Of a stretch of 64,000 nucleotides of DNA, positions 12,076-23,633 are shown one piece after another. Under the pieces are notes generated by a model. That model was not told the origin of the DNA, searched no databases, and saw only the letters and a list, made by a program, of their open reading frames with translations. The stretch's first letter is position 1. Every line of letters begins with the position of its first letter. The position numbers were made by a program, and so were the translations under genes. The DNA is taken from NCBI GenBank assembly GCA_022059125.1, contig JAEUWY010000002.1:4836001-4900000 (forward strand), given 5' to 3'. Source of the DNA: Corynespora cassiicola (taxonomy: Eukaryota; Ascomycota; Dothideomycetes; Pleosporales; Corynesporascaceae).

Positions 12076-12576
12076 TGTACGTCGCTGCGTTCCTATCGCA
12101 CGTACATATAGGGAAATTAAGCGCCGGCTGCATTCTAAATTTAGAAGCAACGCCGCCGCAGTGCACAGAAATCGACGATTGGTTAACAGCAGCACCTTCA
12201 CATCTTTGAAATACTCTTGCTATCCTTTCCTATTCTTGGAACTGAGCTTTAGAGCATAAGAAGTTGGCGTTACCGGCCATAGATACTATTGCTCCTGTCC
12301 CGTACGCTTTATTGGAATACGATGCTCACTAGTTATGGTTAAGCACCTAGCGTATACAGAAATTGAAATGGATCCTGAGAGTCAAGGGACTTTTGTGCGC
12401 CGTATGTATGGCTTGCGGAGCCGGATAAAAGTGCCAACGCACCTTCAGGGAAAGGTTGTAGAAGTTCAGGTCGGAGGATACGCAAGTAGCTACCGAAGTA
12501 TTTAGCTTCATCTTCGGTTAATTTATCGATGCTTCTCAGCGGTCAGTAAATCTTCCAGATTTCACAACTTCTTGAC
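12076..12576. other. intergenic region
   Basis: About 500 bp between two minus-strand genes; no gene, repeat or RNA feature recognised. Confidence 0.4.
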
Positions 12577-15142
12577 TTACTCTGCGGACTTAATAGGATT
12601 CGACAGGCTTCTTCTGGTTTTCTCTTGTAGTTCGATCGAATCAAACTGCAGGGACGGGCTCCCTGACCCCTCTCCAGGAAAGAGAAGAAAGAGGCCAGGG
12701 TTTAAGTACTGTGCCCCTTCTAAAATGAGGTTCATGATCTTCCCCTCTCGGATGTACAATGTCACGCAATTTTCGATCTTCGCCAGATCCCCTCCTCCAA
12801 AGCTTGCTCTGATGCCTTTGCTAATTGCTTTCTTGATAACTCTGTCGGCTTGCAGTTCTCTCTCCTCCTCCGTGAGAATCGAATAATCACGTTCGATAGA
12901 GTCAGTCACAGATGTTGGCGGTGGTTTTGTGAGCCCTTGCGAGTAGGACATTGTCTTCTTGTGTTCGCGTATCCTGTGGAGCTCGGTGCGACTCTTTTTC
13001 TTCCGTTTAGTCAGATCGTCCACTGCTAGCCGAAACGTTTGGAAATAACAGAATTTAACGTAGCGACTACGCGCAATGGCTAGCTGAGAGTCATTGCTGT
13101 GGTTTGCAAGATAGCTGTGGATGCGGAGGAGCTTTATAACTGACTGATCAAGTCCTTGCACCGCTTCAGGGGCCGGAGCAAGGCCTACTTTCAGTGAGTC
13201 TAAAATATCCGGATGGCCGGTCTCTATTATGCACTGAAATATACGCAAGCGTTTCTTATATTTACCTTCATTTTCAAGCCTTTGAGAGCGTGCCAGCTCT
13301 GTGGCTTGGCCATGAAGATCTAATGTATCGATTCCATCTTCAAGGAACTCGGGGCGAGATACACTTTCTCTGATCTCGAATCTTCGACTAGGAAAGTTTT
13401 GACTAGGGATTCCAAGCTGTTCAAGCACTATGTCTGTCTGAAAAGGCGTTAAAAGTGCTCTTAAGAACCTTAACTGGAGAGCGACTTGGTCTGGTGTCTC
13501 TGAGATAGACTGTTTATTGAAATAACTTTCGGTAAGATGAACAGACATTAGCGTTGCGTCTACTCCAGGGCTCATGTTTGCTGACTTAAGGTTCTATTAG
13601 TGGAGAAATTAGTAGGTATTAGATCTTACATCAATATGGTTCTTCTCCCAGAAGGGATGCCGGGCCAGGAATGGGTCAAGATCTATTTCTTTGTATTGCC
13701 GTTGGCTGCCAATAACCACGAATTTCGATAGGAAACCATCCGCTAACACAAGCAATGGCGCACCAGCAATGTCTATAATTGTTATGTAACGCGAAACTTT
13801 GCTTGTTTCGGGACTAGAAGAGCCTTCGGTACTCTCTGGGTTGGTCGCCTCTAGTGCAATGGAAAGCTCTCTTTCGAGGTCCCATCGATCCGAAGAATCG
13901 GGCCACTCTATTATCAGAATCTCTCTTGGTAGCAATACAAAAAGAACTCCATGAATAAGTCTCGTCGAAAGTGTTTCTCCTTTCAACAAAGGTTCCAGTA
14001 CTTTTTGGTATTCTACGTCGAATGGGGCGGGGTGTGCACATTCATGTGGCAGACAAAATCCTGGATTTTTCGCAAGGCTGATAAGCTGAACCATTTCTTC
14101 GTATCGAGCTTGATCAGTTAGCATCTCGTGATGAGTCCCTTGGTACGAATTGTCTACTGGAATTTCATCACTTGGCTGTCCTGCGGCAATGTTTGTGTTT
14201 TCCTGATCATGGAAGTTACTTAGCCCCTCGTTATGGTATCCACATGCAATTTCGTCGAGAAATTCATCCTCAAGTTCGTCTACTCCATTGTGTTCACAAT
14301 CAAGTATGGAATCAAAAGCTTCTTCGAAGTGAAGATTCTCATAAGCAGAATCTTCATGCCGTTGCTGTATTGAGTCATGGTCTTTTTCGTTTTCATGGAA
14401 TAGAAAACTAAGGTCATCAGCTGCCGTCTGCGACAGGGTCGGAAGCCTCGGTGAATCGACAACAGGATCGCTTTGAGGGGTCGACGTGCCATCTAGCTCA
14501 AGCAGGTTTGGTGTGTCATTCGGCTCCTTCGTGCCTAGAATTGAGGCAACCGAAGCCTGTACATCATCAATCATAAGATCCGGCTGTTCCGCAACCGACC
14601 CTGCCTCAGATACAAACAATGAATCCGATGAATCTCCGTCCATCGAAAGTCCTCTGACCGAGGGTGACTCTAAAGAAGATACTTCAGGCTGTGATGGTGA
14701 TTTACTCTGTAGGAAGGATGTTGTAGGCGCTATCTCTCCTTGGGAAGCGGGTGGGGTGATGCCGTGTTCGATTCCGGGCATACTCTCAGTTTCTTCGTTT
14801 ATAAGCTGTACAGATCGGGGGCTGCTGGCAACTCCAGACAAACAGTTTATAATCGATTCAGTATCTGAATGATGGGAAGCTTTTCTCCGTTTGGAAAGAT
14901 GAGAATTCGTGCCTAGCGAGAAAGGTCTGCGGCGAAGATTGTAGGAGCTTTTCCGAGATTTGATTTCTGCATCTACTTCCTCTAGCAACTGTTTGAGTGC
15001 ATCGAAAAGCTGATTTAGCTCCTCGTCGGAACAGGAATTATCTAGGTACACAAGCTCAAGGCCCTGCCCCTATCAATGGTCATGTTTTGAGGTAAAAGGG
15101 AGCGCATACCTGTATCACACGGAAAGAGTTTTCTCTGTCCAT
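12577..15142 (-). CDS. 829-aa protein of unknown function, acidic Ser-rich N-terminal half
   Basis: Exons 15142-15110, 15069-13630 and 13593-12577; introns of 40 and 36 nt have GTATGC and GTAAGA donors. The splices fuse an 11-residue first exon and two long ORFs in one frame. Seen: an N-terminal helical stretch (LNQLFDALKQLLEEVDAEI), a basic patch (LRRRPFSL, LSKRRK) that could be a nuclear signal, a ~300-residue Ser/Asp/Glu-rich region of low complexity, then a better-ordered region (LSTRLIHGVLFVLLPREILIIEWPDS) and a C-terminal half with charged helices (TKRKKKSRTELHRIREHKK). I do not recognise a domain. Length, continuity and clean introns make it a real gene. Confidence 0.7.
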
Positions 15143-15450
15143 AAGCTTATGTTCGGATTAATGTTATAAAGTCCAAGTGTACAGTATATGGGTGCGGATG
15201 TTTACGGAATTCTCTGTCTTAGTTGAAGTCTGGTGATGCAAACTAGTACTGTTTGGGCCTAGACTCATTCACCGTTGCAACTATCAGCTCCTTTCCCTTC
15301 TAGGCTAGCGTGATCAGACGAAAGAATTTAAAGAGCGAGCTGATCAGGCTAAGCTGTTTCTAGTAGCAGGTCTCTTTTACGGCGGCCGAATCTCTGGATA
15401 CGTCTTCAGGCTATTCTCGAGTTCGTCCATGCTCTATCCCATCTCCAAGT
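15143..15450. other. bidirectional intergenic region
   Basis: Around 300 bp separating two divergently transcribed genes, presumably their shared promoter region; no specific site identified. Confidence 0.4.
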
Positions 15451-17827
15451 ATGTCTGCGGCTCAGGAAGAAGTGCAGACGTCATCTCAGGCTGTCAGCGA
15501 ATCTTTAGGCAAGGCCAGACAGCTTAGTGGAGTATCTCTTAGCTCCTTCATTGCTTCCATATCGACTTCGGCCGCTTTATTCCTCATTCAGGTGGTCCTT
15601 TTTCTCACGATCAAGTCGAAATTCCCCAGCATCTAGTGAGTCCTGTCATCTCCGATGCCCAAATTCTCCTTGACAGCCATGATAGTCGTGTAGATTCGCC
15701 AAATACCACTAATCGCTTTGGAAAAATCAAACCCTTTCTACACAGTGCCTTGGTTCGGCTTGACGAGCGTCCCAAACACCTAGATCGATACTTCTTCCGT
15801 CGGTATTTGAGAACTCTGGTCTTCATCTTTGCTCCCGCATCCATTGTCATCACACCAATTCTAGTTCCAATCAATTACATTCACGGGAAGAACGCTCGTA
15901 ATGGGGTCAGCGGGCTAGACAAGCTTGGATGGTCGAACGTGGGCCTCGACCATACCAAGCGGTATTGGGCTCATCTCTTTCTATGCTATCTATTTGTTTT
16001 ATACATAAGTTGGATGATATGGAGAGAGATGGAAGTATACGTTGCCATCAGAAATGCTTCTCCGCATGCCTCTTCGAGAACAGTGCTCATCGACTGCATT
16101 CCCGACTCTTGGATGACTGAAAAAGAGCTGGAAGAGATTCTGCAGATCTTTCCTGGAAAAGTAGTTGCGATTGTATTCAACCGAGACTTCAGCACATTGT
16201 CACTTTGCGTGAAAAGACGCGAAGCTCTAGCCCGCTCACTGGAAACCGCTGAGACTCGCTTCATCCAAAAAAACATAGACCAGACCCGCCGTGTTCGGAC
16301 CACCATCTGGCGTGATTCCATGAAACCTCCGATATCCTCATTTTCCCTCTCTGGCTTCTTAACTTGGTGGAGCTCAGAGAAAATAGACACTATTGCTTAC
16401 TATCAACGAAAGATGCAAGATTTGAATGACGTTATCGAGAAATATAGATCAAAGAGGGAAGACTTCGAAAAACTACCATCGGCTTTTGTCACTTTTGATA
16501 ATTCTGTCGCTGCTCATATGGTCTGTCAGACAGTCATCCATACAAAAGCTGGATATATGACACCGAGAATGCTCCCGATTTCTGTTTCGGACATTATCTG
16601 GGATAACATCTCCCTGAAATGGTGGAATAGAAGCGTGCGATCTGTAGCTTCAAACATTTGTATCGTCGCATTGGCAATGCTATGCGTTGTTCCTGTGGCA
16701 TTTGCTGGACTCTTATCACAAATCATCTACCTCACAAAAGCCTTTAGGTGGCTCAATTGGATAGACAATCTCCCAGAATGGGCACTGGGACTAATTCAAG
16801 GAGTGGTACCACCGGCATCTATAGCTTGTCTATTGAAAGCATACTCTGCAGGGCTAGAATTCCTCGTAAAACAGCAAGGAATCTCTATAAGAAGCGCAGT
16901 TAGCATAAAGATGCAGGACTATTACTTCTACTTTCTTTTCACCCAACTCACCCTCTTAGTATCCCTGTCAGCGGGGCTTACTGCGATTGTAAATGAGCTC
17001 AGCAGTGGAGGGGCATTGGCGGCGACTTTAGCAAAGAACGTACCGAAGGCAAGCAACTACTTTTTATCCTATATACTTCTTCAGACATTATCAACTAGTG
17101 CCAACGCCCTCCTGCGAATGGATCGCCTGATAGGAAGAGTTATATTTGCGCCACTTGTCGATAACACTGTTACCGAGATGAAAGAGCGTGAAAAAGGACA
17201 GGAAATGGAGTTTGGGACTTTTGTTCCGGTCTACACAAATCTATCATGCATCGGTAAGTTTAGATATTCAGTGAAAGGTCCTACTAATGGCCAGTAGGTT
17301 TCCTTTACGCCATCATTTCCCCCATCATCCTACCCTTTCAGGCGCTTATTTTCACACTCTTCTTGATAATATATGCAAAATCTACAATATTACTGACAGA
17401 CCGCGACGATGGGGGTCTATTCTACCCAAAAGCGCTCAAGCATCTGCTTGTAGGCGTATATGCAATGGAAATGACCACAATGGCTCTCTTTTTTCTGGTC
17501 AGAGATTCACAAAACCAAGCCACATGCTTTGGGCAGGCATGTCTAATGATTCTGATCATTGCGCTGACCATTGTGTATCATCATCTACTCTGCAAGGCTT
17601 TTGATCCTCTGCTTCTATACACATCCTCATCCGTAAAACGTGCACAAGTGTCTATCCAAGCATTCTCCCACCATTCATTGACATCAAATCCGATAATCCG
17701 GCTTCCACAAGATCTATCTGGGATTAGTAGAGCAGAAGTGGAGGTTTTGAGGTTAACATTAGGAGAAGTGGAAGCCAATGACCAAGAAGCTACCATAAAT
17801 TCGTCAGGGACTATCAACGTACACTGA
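15451..17827 (+). CDS. CSC1/TMEM63-type (RSN1) cation channel
   Basis: Predicted osmosensitive, calcium-permeable channel of the CSC1/OSCA/TMEM63 superfamily (RSN1_TM, PHM7_cyt and RSN1_7TM domains). Exons 15451-15635, 15677-17253 and 17295-17827 give 764 aa, a usual family length. The first acceptor could instead be at 15685, removing three residues. Seen: TM1 in SSFIASISTSAALFLIQV; TM2 LRTLVFIFAPASIVITPIL; TM3 HLFLCYLFVLYIS; a large cytosolic loop (WMTEKELEEILQIFPGKV, later AFVTFDN); then the membrane half including VASNICIVALAMLCVV, LIQGVVPPASIACLL, YYFYFLFTQLTLLVSL, YFLSYILLQTL, GFLYAIISPIILPFQALIF and CLMILIIALTIVYHHLLC. A second short intron (41 nt, CTACTAATGG) precedes GFLYAIISP. Probably plasma membrane or vacuolar. 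Confidence 0.88.
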
Positions 17828-17872
17828 AATATATGATGGGCAGCATTATTTGCTATCACTGTATATAAGAGT

Positions 17873-18499
17873 ATGAAATGTAAAATTTCCTCCCGCCCAA
17901 TGGAGTGGACATCTGGCGAAAGGTCATCCGTCAGAGAGTTATTAGTGATTGTTGTTCGAGAAGACTATTTTCATGCTGCATGGAAATGGCTTTTGAATTC
18001 TGTCCATCACGTTGAAAAGGTTTTGGAGGGAAGGTATAAAACATGGCAAATCGCTCAGATGCTCATTCTCGCCCAGGCCTCTCGATGGCAGATACATGTG
18101 TGGCGACAGAAGTCTCAGGCTTTCCGCCGTTGGCAGAGTAGAAATCACCCTGCCATAACATTGAACTCTTCACCTACATGTATCATTGATATGTGTTCGG
18201 CAGTTGACCAATGTGGTGCGCAACTCAGATTCTTCCCGGATCTCCGTCGGCTGCGTATCCTAGCCTTTGGTCTTTTCACCCCCAGCGACTGGCAATTTTG
18301 GAGGGACCAAGGGCTAAGGCACTGCGATCTGCTTAACTGCTCGCACATGTATCTCTTCTATATCCTTCCTGATCGAGATGAGGTAAAGTGGGAGGTACTA
18401 GAGTTAGAAGATTGGTGCAAAATCATGCGCATGGAAAAGTTGCGAAGCCGCTGCAGCGTACCATCCCGATTATGGAAACGTGTTGCAAGGATTATTTAA
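17873..18499 (+). CDS. hypothetical protein, 208 aa
   Basis: Single ORF 45 bp after the CSC1-like gene on the same strand. It is Trp-rich (about 11 Trp) and basic, with helical-looking stretches (WKWLLNSVHHVEKVLEGRYKT, RWQIHVWRQKSQAFRRW). I recognise no domain, signal peptide or TM segment. The open frame is long for this composition, which argues for a gene, but it could also be a decayed exon; no intron signals are needed to read it. Confidence 0.42.
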   Translation: MKCKISSRPMEWTSGERSSVRELLVIVVREDYFHAAWKWLLNSVHHVEKVLEGRYKTWQIAQMLILAQASRWQIHVWRQKSQAFRRWQSRNHPAITLNSSPTCIIDMCSAVDQCGAQLRFFPDLRRLRILAFGLFTPSDWQFWRDQGLRHCDLLNCSHMYLFYILPDRDEVKWEVLELEDWCKIMRMEKLRSRCSVPSRLWKRVARII

Positions 18500-19899
18500 T
18501 ATCCCAAGCGTGGACTGTTAAATATGATACAAAAAAAATCTGCTGTGGATAGTTACCACACTTTTCCAATACTGCCATCAAGATAGCTGTCATTGCCAAC
18601 TTTGAAAGCACCCCTAGAAATTTAAATTGTCTAATTAATTACTTTCCTGATAATCAAAAGTACTTGCGCGAATAAAGTGCATGCTGCACCTTCTTTTCCT
18701 TGGAAAGTTGTAAAATTTGGATTTCCACATTCACAGAGAACTACCACACCACTCCCAATCATCATTCCCGCCAAGTTAAAGAGGGTCGGGACCTCGAGGT
18801 ACATTTACAGCTCATCCAGATCAAACTCTAAAATGATATCCTCAGAGCAATCAGGACAGTAGCAATCCGAGAAGCCTGCGCAAGTCACTTGAGTGCTGTT
18901 ACACAAATCCATATTCCATGCATCATACGAATATATGGGTAGGCTATGGTTTTCGCAAATCTCGATGCTATTTCCACTGTGCATATATAAGTATTATGTT
19001 TAGGTGAGAGGCTTGCTGATTCATTACTGGATGTAATAGTTATGATTGCAGTAATACCACGAGTATGTGTAGCAGCACATGACAGGCTTGAATGGAATCA
19101 ACGGGCGACTAGAATGGGCGTAAATTTTATGAAGTACCCTTAGTATTGGCGGGGGATTATAGTTATGCAGGTCCGCTCTTTAAAGCTAGTGACATCACAA
19201 AAAGGGAAACTCATGCTGTACGCTTATAATAAACCAATTATAGTAGATGGATGCCTCTACAAGTCCCTTATCGTCCTTCTGCGCCTATTAGATAGCCCAT
19301 CCTCATTTTTGCCCATTCATACAGAGCTGCAACATCACCTGTGATCCACTCACTTTTCACACATCGCTCTCCCTCAATGCCAACTTTAGAGGTCCATACC
19401 AATCTTAAAGAATAACTTGACATACAAAAGACTATATATCAGTCTTACTTTATCAGGCGTAGCGCTTGCATTACGGAGATCTTCTTAGCACCTCGAACAG
19501 AGCGGCTTAGTTGACTCTGGCTGTCGGGTCAGCCATACGTCAGGGACTCTCCAGGGGCTGTGGTCGTTGGCGGCTGTTTTTTATGTAATGATCGTGGGTA
19601 AGGATAGTCAGATGGGCCGGTGGGTGGTACGAGCTTGAGAGATCGGGCCAGCGCGGCCAGGTCCAAGACGCGTTCGGTGGCATGGACAATCCGAACGTCC
19701 GAAAATATCAGGCTGTCATGCTCCCCGATACGTCCTATCAGGAAGAGATAGACATCAAAGACATGCACCTGTCGGACTTGACGGGTTCTGCAGCCGGGTC
19801 TTCCGATTCGGTCCACCAGGGGTACGAATCCAACAGTCTGGAAATAATCTACTTTATATCCCGTACCTGTTTCTTTCGTTCTAAATTGCCAACTCAGAC
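18500..19899. other. intergenic region, 1.4 kb
   Basis: No clear gene. A + ORF at 19682-19903 ends just inside the next gene and shows no domain. The end of this stretch (TTCTAAATTGCCAACTCAG just before the ATG at 19900) looks like an intron 3' end, so the F-box gene may have a 5' leader exon here. Confidence 0.4.
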
Positions 19900-21300
19900 A
19901 TGACGCAAATCATTATCGAGCATTGTACAATAAAACACATGAGCACTGAAGTGATCAGCCTCATACTGGAGCTTTTAAGCACCAAAGACCTATTGGCATT
20001 ATCTTTGATGTCTTTTTTTGAAGCACCAGCTACTCGTCTTCTATACCGAGAAGTCCATCTCCATTCAAAGAATATGTATGCGTTTTCATGCACTGTCCTC
20101 CAGCGCAGTAGAAAATCCAATTTGGTCAGACGAGTCCGAGTCGACGTTTCCGGTAAAAAAATGCCGCAGGTGGAGATTGGCAAGCCAGTACATCCAGTTT
20201 TCATATCGGCAACCGCCAAACTGAGACTAGAAGACCAGGAATACAATGCAATCATGAATGCACTCGCTCAGGGAGACTTAGAATCATATGCGGCATTGCT
20301 CCTTCCGAACCTTCCAAAGCTTTCCAGCCTGGATATCGTATCAACAAAAGGATGGGAAGCGGACGAAGTGTCGGGATTAATGATTGCTGGAAGGCGTTTC
20401 TGGACACTTGGCTGCGTTTCCAATGTGAGCGGTAAAATGACGGATCTATACACGAGTGTAAAAGCACTTTCCATTGATCCACGGATCGAAGTATCTATCC
20501 AAGATATGGCCTGTATCCTACAAATGCCGTCCCTCCAACAATTACAAGTCCATGTCGCTGGATCAGATTCTCCAGAAAACCCTTTTTCTACTCAACCGAA
20601 ATCGTGCAACGTACGAGAACTTGATATCTCAGCCGCTGAGGTTTCCTTGGCGACAATAACGAAAATTTTCTCAACTTTCGTGCTGCTAGAATCGGTTATT
20701 TTCAGTGGATTTTATGAATCCAAAAGTGGAAACGTGCTAGATGTTCAAGACTTTTTTCAAGTCCTTCGCGCTTTCAAAGACACCCTGCAAAAAGTCTCGT
20801 TTTCGGCCTACCGTGGACCAAACCTGGTGAATGAAAGGGCTACCACACAACAACCAACAGCGAAAATCTTGCGAGACTTTATTGCGCTGAGGGATCTAAC
20901 GGTTACCCCTGACTTCTTTGGAAATTACATCGAATCACCATACCTCTGGGATACGATGCCTCATGACTTGGTGAGACTTCATATTCTTGGAGTTTCAAGA
21001 CCTCTCTTCGACTCCATGATGAGTCAAAAAGGGGCCATCAGTGCACTCACATTGGGATCCGCTCTGATGCCACGCCTTAAAGATCTAGTCATTGAGCGGG
21101 ATAACCCTTATGATACGCATACCTGGCACGACCTTCTACGTGGGCCCGAGAAAGATAAATTTCGCGAGTTAATTAACGGACTTCAAAACCGGAGCATTGT
21201 TCTTAAAATACTCCATGAATTGGAAACAGACTTTATGTTGGACCTTTCTGGTGGATGTTTTTTGTTGCAAACTATATCTTATGAATTTGAATATAGCTGA
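19900..21300 (+). CDS. F-box-like protein, 466 aa
   Basis: Single-exon ORF. The N-terminus has a degenerate F-box (STEVISLILELLSTKDLLAL, then PATRLLYREVHLHSKNM), which matches the common fungal arrangement ending in AT.LLYR.v.L. The remainder has leucine-rich repeats-like blocks (LPNLPKLSSLDIV, MPSLQQLQVHV, VRELDISAAEVSLATI, LVRLHILGV). Probable SCF adaptor; target unknown. Its stop lies 32 bp from the stop of the convergent secreted-protein gene. The next gene (22244) has a similar layout and length, so the two may be distant paralogues. Confidence 0.62.
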   Translation: MTQIIIEHCTIKHMSTEVISLILELLSTKDLLALSLMSFFEAPATRLLYREVHLHSKNMYAFSCTVLQRSRKSNLVRRVRVDVSGKKMPQVEIGKPVHPVFISATAKLRLEDQEYNAIMNALAQGDLESYAALLLPNLPKLSSLDIVSTKGWEADEVSGLMIAGRRFWTLGCVSNVSGKMTDLYTSVKALSIDPRIEVSIQDMACILQMPSLQQLQVHVAGSDSPENPFSTQPKSCNVRELDISAAEVSLATITKIFSTFVLLESVIFSGFYESKSGNVLDVQDFFQVLRAFKDTLQKVSFSAYRGPNLVNERATTQQPTAKILRDFIALRDLTVTPDFFGNYIESPYLWDTMPHDLVRLHILGVSRPLFDSMMSQKGAISALTLGSALMPRLKDLVIERDNPYDTHTWHDLLRGPEKDKFRELINGLQNRSIVLKILHELETDFMLDLSGGCFLLQTISYEFEYS

Positions 21301-21332
21301 ATAGCTACTTACAAAATGTATCTGGTGCTATG

Positions 21333-21826
21333 CTACATGTAGGATGGCGGTGATGTCTCTGAAGAATTTTGGATAATAGTTCCTTTTGTAATGACCTCGT
21401 TTTGATTGGGACACTGGGTGGTACTATTGAGGCACTTGTAGCTGCGTACAGTTCTAAAATCACTAAATACCCATCGCCAACCTGGATACCAGATATCATA
21501 ATCTCCATAAGGACTCCTGCATTGATCATCCCTACTATAGTTAGAGACATCAAATTATCTTAATGGGACGTACTTATAAAGGTTACAACATAGGCCAAGA
21601 TCAATGGCAAATGAGTTTATTTGGTCCATGTTCACAACAGATACACATTGCAAAGGCGACGATAGTTGAGTTCTGCAATGTGTGTAATTTGAATTTTCGC
21701 AAAAATGGATATACACCACTGTAAGCGAAAAGATAAAAGACTGGTAAGCAATGTACATACATTAGGCATACATCTAGAAACTCCTGTCGCAGCTAGACTT
21801 GCTGATATGATAAAATTTCTAATCAT
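21333..21826 (-). CDS. small secreted cysteine-rich protein (effector-like)
   Basis: Gene rebuilt from three short exons, 21826-21757, 21718-21574 and 21534-21333, giving 138 aa. Introns are 38 and 39 nt, the second with CTAACTATAG. It starts MIRNFIISASLAATGVSRC, a plausible secretion signal. The mature part is rich in Cys, Tyr and Trp: CMPN, HFCENSNYTHC, LQCVSVVN, NSFAIDLGLCCNLYNRDDQC, YDIWYPGWRWVF, SYKCLN, QCPNQN. The pattern FC.N.NY..C...C......I.SF....CC.LYNRDD.C is one I associate with small secreted fungal proteins and candidate effectors. No function is known. The phase joins (1, then 2) leave a single frame open to a TAG. The first donor, GTACAT, is weaker than the overlapping GTATGT, but only it keeps the frame. 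Confidence 0.68.
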
Positions 21827-22243
21827 TGAAATAATTGGAACGTGAAATACTTTGAGATGAAGTATTTCATGGTGATTTCTGTTAAAAAAACAGCAGTCTG
21901 ACAGCAATATATCTTAAAATCTTATTATGAGGGGTGCGAAAATCTGCTGCCCGATACAAAACGTCGACATAAAGTAGTTACATAAGGGTGATAAGACCCC
22001 ACAAGATGACTCAAATCATGATTACCCGAATGCTTTCGCATCGAAACCTAGTGGAAAAATTGAAATCTCTCTTTAGGAGAAAGAGAAAAAGGCTACTGGT
22101 TAGTAATTTGGATGAGCAAAGAACTATGCCTATTTCTGCTTCAGTCACCCCTTTCATGCCACTACTATCTTATGAGTATATAGATAATGAGCAAATCATT
22201 TGAATCCCTCTTTATTTACCTTGAAGCTGGAAAATAATTTTTC
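21827..22243. other. intergenic region between effector-like and F-box-like genes
   Basis: About 400 bp. A + ORF here (22006-22203) begins MTQIMI, resembling the MTQIII start of the F-box-like gene at 19900, and may be a decayed or 5' coding fragment. No joining intron to the next gene could be found. Confidence 0.35.
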
Positions 22244-23491
22244 ATGTCAATTGAAAGTCTCCCTGCTGAGCTCATTTCCATGATCTTAAATGCTAGTGAC
22301 TTCAGTTCCAGCGAACTCCTCGCATTATGTCGCTTTCCTGTCTTTCACCACGACGCAACATCTCTCCTGTACCAAAGCATACACGCAAAACCTAAGATGT
22401 TACCCTTTCTCCTCCGAACCATACTATTCAATCCGCAATACACTCGATTTATTGAAAGAGCCCACTTCGAACGCCTGCGTGTTATTGTAGATATGACCGA
22501 AGATGATTTCGATCTGTTCGCTTCATATGTCCAAGGACTTTCACTCTCTCATGAAATTCGAGCATGCTGGATGTATCAACTCCGGAAAGGGAATGGTGAG
22601 GCACTTGGGTCAATCCTATTCACCAGGCTTTCGAACATAAGGGAGATCAAGATTTGTGGCGAGAATGAACTAGAATTCAGGAACGGGATACCGTCTCCTT
22701 GTTTTTCTGGTCAAATTTCGTACTGGAGCCTCCCTCTTCTCGAACTTGGCCAACCTCTGCGTAATATCAAACGCATTTCTATTGACTCCTCTCCTGTCTC
22801 AACAGACACGTTATTGCGCTTGTTTTTGCTACCTTCTCTCGAAAGTGTCGACGTTTGGAATCTTTTCGAATCAAAAAAACAAAGGAATACGGACAAATTT
22901 TCGCAGCCTATCAGCCACGTATCTGAGCTGAAAATTAAGGGGGGTTCGATCCCTTTTACTTCCCTTGAACGCATTCTGGCTTCTTGCAAGATACTTCGTT
23001 CGTTTGCCTATGACAGCCCAAAAGATTCGCAAGTTACTTCATTTTACAGCTCTCTCAGCCTGGTGCTGTATAGATTCTTGGGGTCTATGGAGGCTCTGAG
23101 CTTTGTAGATCAGAGCGCCTGGGCAAACTCTATATCCCCCATAGGATCACTACAGCCCTTTGAAAAACTGCAAGTTTTCTCTTGCGATGCTGAAGTTTTT
23201 TATAGTCTTGGGGACTTCAAACCATTGTCATCTTTACTACCCACGAATTTGGTCAGGTTGAACATGCATGAAACTTTGAAGGAAGTTCTCGACAACCTAG
23301 GCGGGCCTAATGGAGTACTTAAAGATATGACCCATAACGCGGCATTCAACCATCTCCGGTATATATACATTACCACCAGTATGGGCGGAACTTTCACCGA
23401 TAAGGATTTCCAGAATCTCCATTTCCAATATAGAGGTACGGATTTGAGACTGCTTGGTAGGTTATGTTACGAGAAGGACCACGATGATTGA
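22244..23491 (+). CDS. F-box protein, 415 aa
   Basis: Single exon. Begins MSIESLPAELISMILNASDF, a good F-box first helix (LP.ELI..IL), followed by SSELLALCR and HDATSLLYQSIHA. The body has leucine-rich blocks (LRNIKRISIDSSPV, LRLFLLPSLESVDVW, VSELKIKGGSIPFTSLERILASCKILRSF). Probable SCF substrate receptor. Same strand and general plan as the gene at 19900, making a small F-box pair around the effector-like gene. Confidence 0.68.
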   Translation: MSIESLPAELISMILNASDFSSSELLALCRFPVFHHDATSLLYQSIHAKPKMLPFLLRTILFNPQYTRFIERAHFERLRVIVDMTEDDFDLFASYVQGLSLSHEIRACWMYQLRKGNGEALGSILFTRLSNIREIKICGENELEFRNGIPSPCFSGQISYWSLPLLELGQPLRNIKRISIDSSPVSTDTLLRLFLLPSLESVDVWNLFESKKQRNTDKFSQPISHVSELKIKGGSIPFTSLERILASCKILRSFAYDSPKDSQVTSFYSSLSLVLYRFLGSMEALSFVDQSAWANSISPIGSLQPFEKLQVFSCDAEVFYSLGDFKPLSSLLPTNLVRLNMHETLKEVLDNLGGPNGVLKDMTHNAAFNHLRYIYITTSMGGTFTDKDFQNLHFQYRGTDLRLLGRLCYEKDHDD

Positions 23492-23633
23492 AAGCCTGTA
23501 AAATCTATCTGTACGCTGCTAGGTGCGAAAAGGCTATGAACAATGGTACCTATTTTTCTTCCTTCTAGTCACCTTAAATGAGCTCTCAATATCTCGGCAA
23601 GTACATATAAATAGACTATTTGACTACATTTAT

